From NCBI GenBank assembly GCA_029558215.1, contig JAKQFZ010000635.1, positions 1-8,207 of the forward strand: DNA of 8,207 nt, given 5' to 3'. Position numbers and translations under genes: made by a program. Each line of letters begins with the position of its first letter. Within the stretch, counting starts at the first letter, position 1. Positions 1 to 4,965 of the stretch are shown in pieces. This stretch comes from Candidatus Omnitrophota bacterium (lineage in GTDB: Bacteria; Hinthialibacterota; Hinthialibacteria; JAKQFZ01). The notes under the pieces are model-generated. The model had not been told where the DNA came from. It made no database searches and saw nothing but the letters and a program-made list of their open reading frames with translations.

Positions 1-353
1 TTGGCGATGGTCTGCGCCTCAACTCCCTGCGAGGCATCCACAACGAGAAGAACCCCTTCACAGGCCACCAGGCTGCGATTCACCTCAAAGGTAAAATCCA
101 CGTGTCCTGGGGTATCTATGAGATTCAGCAGATATTCCTGCCCGTCTCGAGCGTGGTAAAAAAACCGAGCCGTCTGCGCTTTGATTGTGATCCCGCGTTC
201 GCGTTCCAGATCCATCGTATCCAGCACCTGGTCGCGCATGTCGCGGTCTGGAATGCTGTTAGTGTATTCGAGAATCCGGTCGGCAAGTGTGGACTTGCCG
301 TGATCAATGTGTGCAATGATGGAAAAATTCCGAATCCGTTCTAGCGGAAACAT
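1..353 (-). CDS. lepA: Elongation factor 4 (LepA), N-terminal part, cut by window edge
   Basis: This is the first 117 residues of the translational GTPase LepA/EF4, which binds the ribosome and back-translocates or remodels stalled elongation complexes. The G domain is clear: the P-loop AHIDHGKST at residues 14-22, the switch I motif ERERGITIKA at about 50-59, and the G3 motif DTPGHVDF at 80-87 with the catalytic histidine at 84. The pattern LDTMDLERERGITIKAQ, directly after the P-loop region, is typical of LepA rather than EF-G or TypA. The ATG at 353-351 is preceded by AGGAGA (363-358) at a good distance, which fixes the start. The gene runs off the left edge, so the rest of the usual roughly 600 residues is not visible. 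It lies 264 nt beyond the glycosyltransferase and probably has its own promoter. Confidence 0.96.
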   Translation of the reverse strand, partial: MFPLERIRNFSIIAHIDHGKSTLADRILEYTNSIPDRDMRDQVLDTMDLERERGITIKAQTARFFYHARDGQEYLLNLIDTPGHVDFTFEVNRSLVACEGVLLVVDASQGVEAQTIA

Positions 354-419
354 ACAATCTCCTGCCAATTCGTGTTCAAAGACAAACCGTTCCTCTCCCG
401 GACACTCTTAACTGATAGC

Positions 420-437
420 GAACAGTCCGTCCTGTTC
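420..437 (-). repeat. Small inverted repeat in the lepA leader
   Basis: A perfect 6-bp inverted repeat, GAACAG and CTGTTC, is separated by 6 nt. It lies between the candidate lepA promoter and the lepA ribosome binding site. The heptamer GCGAACA occurs at 418-424 and again at 441-447. It could form a weak hairpin in the leader or be an operator. There is no T run, so it is not an intrinsic terminator. Confidence 0.3.
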
Positions 438-475
438 CAGGCGAACAATGAGTTCACCTGAAACCGCAGCACTCC

Positions 476-504
476 TATATAGCAGAATTTGCCTGTTGAG
501 GTAA
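476..504 (-). promoter_or_regulatory. Candidate lepA promoter with extended -10
   Basis: On the minus strand TTACCT (504-499) is followed after exactly 17 nt by TATATA (481-476), and TGC stands directly upstream of the -10, giving an extended -10. The transcript would start near 469, with a leader of about 115 nt before the lepA ATG. The 13-mer covering the -10 recurs with one mismatch upstream of lon, which raises confidence. The -35 is poor (3 of 6). The rest of the 264-nt spacer shows no gene or clear terminator. Confidence 0.35.
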
Positions 505-617
505 CGACAGATTCAAAGAGAGAGATTCGCGATAGACAAAGTACAGTGCCAACTGTCATTGCATAGGGAAATGGGGGTTGAGAAAAGAGATTCCTCGTTT
601 CGTTCGGCCAATGCGGA

Positions 618-1754
618 TTACAGGCCAATGATCTCCCTGTAGAGCATTTCCATTTCCTCCGCCACTGTCTGCTCGGAGTAGTTGGCCAGGACTCGCTCGC
701 GTCCCTTCTCACCCATGGCAGCACCAAGCGCTGGATGTTCCGACAGAACGAGAATCTTCTCGGCCATCGAGGCGGGATCTCCAGGTGGGATGATGTAGCC
801 CGTTTCATTGTCCAGAACCAGATCGGGCAGACATCCGACCGATGTGGCAACAATTGCCAAGCCGCAAGCCATGAGTTCCAGTGCTGTACGGCTATTGCCC
901 TCAGAACTGACTGAAGAAAGAACCCCGAAATTGGACGCAGCCATGATCTCCGCAACGTCGGATCGAAAACCTGTCAATGTGACAGCCTCCTGCAACCCAA
1001 GTTGTTCGATCTGCTCTTGCAGACTGCTCCGATACTCCTCACTCCCCATCCCAACGATCAGACACTTGATCGCGGGATTGGCTCTTCGCGCCAGTTCGAG
1101 CGCCTCGAGCAGCGTTTCATATCCCTTGACTCGTGCAAGATGTCCAACAGCACATATCAGACAGTCTTCTTCCCCGACGGCAAACTCGGCACGTATCCCA
1201 GCACCCGTGCGTCCTGGAGTGAACTTCTCGCAGTCCACGCCCCCATGAAACAGACGAACGGGGCGTTTCAGTTTGAAGGGAGCTGTCTGAAACTGATCGA
1301 GAATGGCCTCGGCAGTCACAAGCACCTGATCGGTTTGCTCAAAAAGCCATCGGTTCAGAATGTGGGTTCTCAAAGCAACCGCGACATGGCGAGTTCTGAC
1401 CACATGAGGTTTTCGGGAACTGAGTTTTGAGGCGACAACCGCAAGCCAATGGTCCTGTCCTCGGTGTGTGTGAAGAACTTGAATACCTTCACGGTCAATG
1501 TGTCGGATCAACTTTCGGAGATCCGAAACCATCTGAAAGGGATAGAAGCCGGAATCCAGATTCAGAGCAAGCACACTGCTGAATCCAAACTCGGTTGCCT
1601 TTTCCCCCGGCAGTGGGATTCCCTTCCCTTTTCGAATCGTCCGAAACGCAAGCGTGATCTCCGCGCCCCGGTTGGCAAGGCTTCTGCTCAAGCTGAACAC
1701 ATGAGCCATCTCACCTGTCCATGTGCTGGACGATGCAAATTGAACAACCTTCAT
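618..1754 (-). CDS. GT4-type glycosyltransferase (GT-B fold)
   Basis: This is a 378-residue glycosyltransferase that would transfer a sugar from a nucleotide-sugar donor, probably at the cytoplasmic face of the membrane. The N-terminal Rossmann half starts MKVVQFASSS, with the acceptor-side segment THRGQDHW at 96-103. The linker GGVDCEKF (171-178) leads into the donor domain. That domain has GHLARVKGY at 204-212, TGFRSDV at 261-267, and the E-x7-E motif of retaining GT4 enzymes (E285 and E293, in EGNSRTALE). The ATG at 1754-1752 overlaps the lnt stop as ATGA, and AGAGGG (1767-1762) sits 7 nt upstream. The reading frame is open for 28 more codons upstream, but those are lnt read out of frame. 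Coupling to lnt suggests an envelope substrate such as a lipopolysaccharide core. Donor and acceptor cannot be read from the sequence. Confidence 0.9.
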   Translation of the reverse strand: MKVVQFASSSTWTGEMAHVFSLSRSLANRGAEITLAFRTIRKGKGIPLPGEKATEFGFSSVLALNLDSGFYPFQMVSDLRKLIRHIDREGIQVLHTHRGQDHWLAVVASKLSSRKPHVVRTRHVAVALRTHILNRWLFEQTDQVLVTAEAILDQFQTAPFKLKRPVRLFHGGVDCEKFTPGRTGAGIRAEFAVGEEDCLICAVGHLARVKGYETLLEALELARRANPAIKCLIVGMGSEEYRSSLQEQIEQLGLQEAVTLTGFRSDVAEIMAASNFGVLSSVSSEGNSRTALELMACGLAIVATSVGCLPDLVLDNETGYIIPPGDPASMAEKILVLSEHPALGAAMGEKGRERVLANYSEQTVAEEMEMLYREIIGL

Positions 1755-3394
1755 CTCTTCACCCTCTGCTTTTTCAGCGTCAGCGCAGCCATGGTCGTGA
1801 CGACGACAACACAAAGCCAGGCAAACCAGTCTCCCCAACGAGTGTAAACCGTTCCAACTCGGTCGGGAACAGGCATATTATCTACAAGAATTCCTTCCTC
1901 AAAGCGAGGAACCGTGGCAAGTATTCTCCCTCTTGTATCAATGGAACACGTCCATCCTGTGTTGGTCGCCCGAACCACTGGAACTCGGTTTTCAACGGCT
2001 CGAAAGACGGACTGAAGTCCGTGCTGAAGACTTGCCGGCGTGCGGCCAAACCATTCATCATTCGTCAAAACAACCAAAGCCCGTGCACCATTTTGAACCA
2101 AGACCCGCGCCACCGAGGGAAGCGTGGACTCAAAGCAGATCAGCGTGGAAAAAGCAGCTCGGCCTGCCTGAAACACCGTCAAATCAACACCACCAGAGAA
2201 CAATCCACCGCCCTCGCTTTCGACCACTTCCTGCACAAACGGCAGCAAGTTTCGAAATGGCACATACTCTCCAAAGGGAACAAGACGCATCTTGTCATAT
2301 CTTTGGACTCCATGCTCGGCAGAAGCACTCTCTGGAGTCATGTAGTAGGCGGAGTTGAAATATCGTCCAGCATCTACATCATGATGAAGCGCGCCAAACA
2401 GCAGATTGAACCTTTCTTTGGCGCAAAACTGCTTGAATTGATTTTCCCAATCAGGTTTCCAATCGAGCACATCCGGAACCGCTGTTTCAGGCCAGACAAC
2501 CAGTTCGGCTCCTCGGGCGAGAGCGTCGTGCGTCATTTGAGTGTAGAGTTTGATCGTTGGATCTTCCATGTTGGGCTCCCACTTCAGAAGTTGCGGAACA
2601 TTTCCCTGCAGAAGTCCAACCTTGAGTGGCGTCCCTTCTGGGTGCTGAGACAGAGCCCAGAGCCCGAAAAGATGCACCAATACAACAACTACAATGACAG
2701 CGTGAAGAGCACGAAAGCGACAGCGTTTCTCACAACGCTGTAAAAACCAATACCCCAGAGCGGCAGAAGTCGCAGCAAGCAGTGCACTGATTCCATAGAC
2801 TCCCGTTGATGAGGCAATCTGGATCGTCGGTAGACTCCGGTACTGAGTGTGCCCAAGAAGTCCCCATGAAAAGCCGAAAATCCCGGACGATCGGAAGAAC
2901 TCCAGCGATACCCAGAGTGGGCTTAAAACAAGCGCCCTGAGGGCGTTCGAGCGGAAGAGACCGAGGAACCAAGAGGCGAAAGCGAAATAAAGGCCAAGGT
3001 ATAGAACCAGAAGAACATACCCAATCGTCGTCACATAGTTCAGCCACCAGATGAGCAGAGCAAAGAAAAGGGTTCCTGACAGCAGCCCTTTCAGGGCATT
3101 CTTCCAGTGTGCCCCGTGCCGAACAGCCAGAAAGAATGGAACAAGCGCAAACCAGGGAGCGAGAAAGAGATCAAACGGCGGAAAACCAAGCAGCAGGAGC
3201 AACGCGGTCAACACTGGCAGCAGGATGCCTTTGAGACTCATAAACTTGGCGAAATGCTGTGGCTTTGCCACGCACACGTGGGAGACAGACACTTTGCCAG
3301 CGGGGCTCGAAGGGATTCCCTTCGCCGATCGGCGCTTGCGCCGTGGTGCCGAAGTGTCTCCCTCAGGCGGATTGTTCATCTTCTGATCTCTCAT
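1751..3394 (-). CDS. lnt: Apolipoprotein N-acyltransferase
   Basis: Lnt moves an acyl chain from phospholipid to the N-terminal cysteine of diacylated lipoproteins at the periplasmic face of the inner membrane, the last step of lipoprotein maturation. Numbering from the longest ORF (547 aa), hydrophobic segments fill roughly 56-250, followed by a nitrilase-like domain. The catalytic triad is visible: E303 in VVWPETAVPD, K368 in YDKMRLVPFGEYVPF and C420 in LICFES. The motifs LTNDEWFG (443-450) and VRATNTG (474-480) are also Lnt hallmarks, and a last membrane segment lies near 526-540. The start is uncertain. ATG 3394 and ATG 3379 overlap yacG by 32 or 17 nt. ATG 3241 (M52) is where family similarity begins, but it lacks a good ribosome binding site. 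The residues in between are basic and coded by a cluster of inverted repeats. The stop overlaps the next gene as ATGA. Confidence 0.95.
   Translation of the reverse strand: MRDQKMNNPPEGDTSAPRRKRRSAKGIPSSPAGKVSVSHVCVAKPQHFAKFMSLKGILLPVLTALLLLLGFPPFDLFLAPWFALVPFFLAVRHGAHWKNALKGLLSGTLFFALLIWWLNYVTTIGYVLLVLYLGLYFAFASWFLGLFRSNALRALVLSPLWVSLEFFRSSGIFGFSWGLLGHTQYRSLPTIQIASSTGVYGISALLAATSAALGYWFLQRCEKRCRFRALHAVIVVVVLVHLFGLWALSQHPEGTPLKVGLLQGNVPQLLKWEPNMEDPTIKLYTQMTHDALARGAELVVWPETAVPDVLDWKPDWENQFKQFCAKERFNLLFGALHHDVDAGRYFNSAYYMTPESASAEHGVQRYDKMRLVPFGEYVPFRNLLPFVQEVVESEGGGLFSGGVDLTVFQAGRAAFSTLICFESTLPSVARVLVQNGARALVVLTNDEWFGRTPASLQHGLQSVFRAVENRVPVVRATNTGWTCSIDTRGRILATVPRFEEGILVDNMPVPDRVGTVYTRWGDWFAWLCVVVVTTMAALTLKKQRVKR
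3255..3281 (-). repeat. Two overlapping, mutually exclusive hairpins before the lnt core
   Basis: GTGGC and GCCAC (3259-3263 and 3267-3271) form a 5-bp stem with a TTT/AAA loop. TGC and GCA at 3255-3257 and 3272-3274 extend it around one bulged base. A second stem, CCACG and CGTGG (3268-3272 and 3277-3281) with a 4-nt loop, reuses the same bases, so an RNA could form only one at a time. The pair lies 14-40 nt upstream of lnt codon M52. Confidence 0.5.
3280..3362 (-). repeat. Nested palindromic element at the yacG-lnt junction
   Basis: The ends are GGGAGACAGACACTT (3280-3294) and AAGTGTCTCCC (3352-3362). They pair over 11 bp with a 4-nt bulge. Inside lie CGAAGGG/CCCTTCG with a 3-nt loop (3308-3324), the perfect palindrome CGCCGATCGGCG (3323-3334), and CGGCGC/GCGCCG with a 2-nt loop (3330-3343). 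The right end abuts the yacG stop codon. The layout of a terminal stem enclosing branched hairpins fits a short palindromic repeat (REP- or MITE-like) or a structured RNA. It lies in frame with the lnt ORF and codes for much of its basic N-terminal extension. Only one copy is seen in the window. Confidence 0.6.
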
Positions 3395-3605
3395 CCTCTA
3401 TGGGTTCTATTTCCTCCTGCTCCGGTTGCATCTTCGAACTAATGGCATAGTTGCCGAGAAACCATCTTCCCAAATCTATCTGTTTGCACCGAGCGCTGCA
3501 AAAAGGATACTCAGGCGGTGTCGGATCTTGGGGCTTACGAGGTTCGACCGGCTTGCCACAGGTGGGGCACTTGTGAGCACGTGGTAACGACCGTTCCTGG
3601 ATCAT
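3363..3605 (-). CDS. yacG: YacG-type zinc-finger protein (DNA gyrase inhibitor family)
   Basis: This 80-residue protein matches the YacG family. In E. coli, YacG binds GyrB and inhibits gyrase. The zinc site is complete: C13 and C16 in HKCPTCGKPV, and C36 and C40 in YPFCSARCKQIDLG, followed by the family's usual aromatic stretch RWFLGNYAI (47-55). The tail from about 60 is strongly acidic (EQEEIEPIEDERSEDEQ), and in this family the C-terminal tail takes part in gyrase contact. The loop between the Cys pairs is proline-rich (PQDPTPPEYP). The ATG at 3605-3603 overlaps the upstream stop as ATGA, with GGAG 4 nt upstream. The stop is followed at once by the palindromic element, and the longest lnt ORF begins inside this gene. 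Confidence 0.9.
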   Translation of the reverse strand: MIQERSLPRAHKCPTCGKPVEPRKPQDPTPPEYPFCSARCKQIDLGRWFLGNYAISSKMQPEQEEIEPIEDERSEDEQSA

Positions 3606-4321
3606 TGTACTCCAAGACCTTTCGACATATCGCTGTTTTGGCTCTCATCAACCCTCAACAGCAGGTCAACCTCATCCATCAGAGACTGTACTGCCTTATC
3701 GGCAGAGACTTTACGGATATTCTCGCCCTTGCGAAAGATGAGTCCCGCTCCGCGCCCAAACGCAATCCCAACATCCGAAGACCTGGCTTCTCCGGGGCCA
3801 TTTACTTCGCAGCCCATGACAGCAACGACGAGATTCCCGGAGCGCTCCCGTAGCGATTGCTGAACCTCGCGAGCATAGGCAATCAGATTCACACGACAGC
3901 GTGCACAGGTAGGACAAGAAACCAGACGCAATCCAACCGGACAACGATTCAGACTCACCAGAATCGTCCTCAGCATGGTCAGTAGCCTCTCGGTGGAGGC
4001 GTCATCCTGCATAGCCCAAACGCCAATCGCTCTAGGCTTGCATCGGTCAATGGCTTCACCCAATAATGCACACAAGGATGCAGTACAAGGCTCTTTGTGA
4101 AATGCAATCTCCCAGGATTTCGTTCTCATCAACTCGTCGGTCGAAAGAGAAGCAAGATCATCAAGTGAGCGGATTCGGAAGACTTCTTCAGCTCCGCTCT
4201 GTGAGGCAATGTGATCCACAAGGCCGTCCACCAAGGCAGAAAGCCTGTTGCCACGCTCCTGGGCGGACTGGCAATCCGGGACAATGAGATTGAGAAAAGT
4301 TCTGTCACGCTCGTCAAACAT
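3602..4321 (-). CDS. Stand-alone IspG (GcpE) C-terminal [4Fe-4S]-domain protein
   Basis: Residues about 131-222 of this 239-residue protein are plainly the C-terminal domain of IspG, the MEP-pathway enzyme that makes HMBPP. They include VSCPTCARC (134-142), VAVMGCEVNGPGEARSSDVGIA (about 166-187) and GLIFRKGENIRKV (193-205). The three cluster cysteines (C136, C139, C171) and the glutamate E178 are kept. The first 130 residues are not a normal IspG TIM barrel. They can be loosely aligned by eye with its end (AIGVWAMQDD where families have DTIRVSLTGDP), but the substrate-binding motifs are missing. Standard short IspG has about 350-400 residues. engB ends 6 nt upstream, so the barrel is not hidden in the adjacent DNA. 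The overlap with yacG (ATGA) and the intact frame argue against a pseudogene. It may act with a separate barrel protein, regulate IspG, or have a different Fe-S role. Confidence 0.75.
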   Translation of the reverse strand: MFDERDRTFLNLIVPDCQSAQERGNRLSALVDGLVDHIASQSGAEEVFRIRSLDDLASLSTDELMRTKSWEIAFHKEPCTASLCALLGEAIDRCKPRAIGVWAMQDDASTERLLTMLRTILVSLNRCPVGLRLVSCPTCARCRVNLIAYAREVQQSLRERSGNLVVAVMGCEVNGPGEARSSDVGIAFGRGAGLIFRKGENIRKVSADKAVQSLMDEVDLLLRVDESQNSDMSKGLGVQ

Positions 4322-4327
4322 GGCTGT

Positions 4328-4930
4328 TCAGTCTTTCCGTCTGATGCTCTGGACAATGGACGACTCGAGCTGATCTTTGCCAGCACCGTTCAAAGCGGAA
4401 AAAGTGATCAGCGCCTTGTCGTCGCACCAAATCCACTCTCTCCGTATTTCCCGAATGCGTTCGTTCTGCTTGCTCTTGGAGAGTTTATCCGCCTTGTTGA
4501 GAACAGGTATGATTTTGACACTAAAGGTTTGGAGCCAGTCCATCAGCTCCTTGTCGAGTGGTGTCGGTGCATGGCGGATATCCATGATGACAACCGCTGC
4601 GCAGACTGATTCACTCCGTGCAAAGTAGGCGTCCATCAGTGTCTGCCACTGCTGCCTCATCGAAACGTTGACCGCCGCATAGCCATAGCCGGGAAGATCC
4701 ACCAAACGAAGAATGCCCTGCACATCGAAAAAGATCGCCATCCGAGTCTTCCCGGGAGTACTGGACGTTTTAGCAAGGTTCTTTCGTCGCGTCAGCCGGT
4801 TAATCAACGACGATTTGCCAACATTGGAACGCCCGAGAAAGGCCACTTCCGGAAGCGTCGGCGGCGGAAAGTCTCTTGGGCTTGCAGCACAAGCCAGTAG
4901 TTGCGCCTGCGAGAAGTCAATTCTCTTCAA
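4328..4930 (-). CDS. engB: Ribosome-biogenesis GTPase EngB (YsxC/YihA)
   Basis: This is a 200-residue GTPase of the EngB family, needed for assembly of the large ribosomal subunit. The G motifs are in order: G1 GRSNVGKS at 33-40, G2 around SSTPGKT at 56-62, G3 DLPGYGYA at 78-85, G4 NKAD at 145-148 and a G5-like FSAL at 177-180. The length is normal for the family. The start must be TTG (4930-4928): an in-frame TAA lies upstream at 4954-4952, no ATG or GTG intervenes, and the next Met is residue 91, beyond the G1 to G3 motifs. The gene follows lon by 35 nt, as ysxC follows lonA in Bacillus, and its stop lies 6 nt before the ispG-like gene. Confidence 0.95.
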   Translation of the reverse strand: MKRIDFSQAQLLACAASPRDFPPPTLPEVAFLGRSNVGKSSLINRLTRRKNLAKTSSTPGKTRMAIFFDVQGILRLVDLPGYGYAAVNVSMRQQWQTLMDAYFARSESVCAAVVIMDIRHAPTPLDKELMDWLQTFSVKIIPVLNKADKLSKSKQNERIREIRREWIWCDDKALITFSALNGAGKDQLESSIVQSIRRKD

Positions 4931-4938
4931 ACCTCGGA

Positions 4939-4942
4939 CTCC
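4939..4942 (-). promoter_or_regulatory. Ribosome binding site for the engB TTG start
   Basis: GGAG lies 8 nt upstream of the TTG codon at 4930-4928, in the 35-nt lon-engB gap. It supports initiation at this non-ATG codon, the only start that keeps the N-terminal GTPase motifs. Confidence 0.5.
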
Positions 4943-4965
4943 AGTCCAGCGTTATTTCGCCCCGT

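Noticed and set aside
418..437. LexA (SOS) box before lepA
   Set aside because: The GAAC and GTTC halves are 10 nt apart, not the 4 nt of the Gram-positive box, and lepA is not a usual SOS gene.
465..484. CIRCE/HrcA element near GAGTGCTG before lepA
   Set aside because: Only one half resembles GAGTGCTAA. The TTAGCACTC partner 9 nt away is absent.
543..556. ACAGT/ACTGT hairpin as a terminator for the glycosyltransferase operon
   Set aside because: The stem is only 5 bp and no T run follows, so it is not supported as an intrinsic terminator.
341..955. 204-codon minus-strand frame over the glycosyltransferase end and the lepA leader
   Set aside because: It is out of frame with the GT4 motifs, overlaps the lepA start, and resembles no known protein.
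1755..1838. 28-codon upstream extension of the glycosyltransferase
   Set aside because: It is the 3' end of lnt read in another frame. The ATGA overlap start at 1754 has a ribosome binding site and begins the GT-B fold.
1721..2743. 340-codon plus-strand open frame antisense to lnt and its junction
   Set aside because: It overlaps the well-supported lnt coding region, and its product has no domain signature.
3602..4321. Reading the ispG-like gene as a frameshifted or truncated pseudogene
   Set aside because: The upstream DNA codes for complete EngB, so no barrel remnant exists in any frame. The gene is intact, tightly spaced and keeps its cluster ligands.
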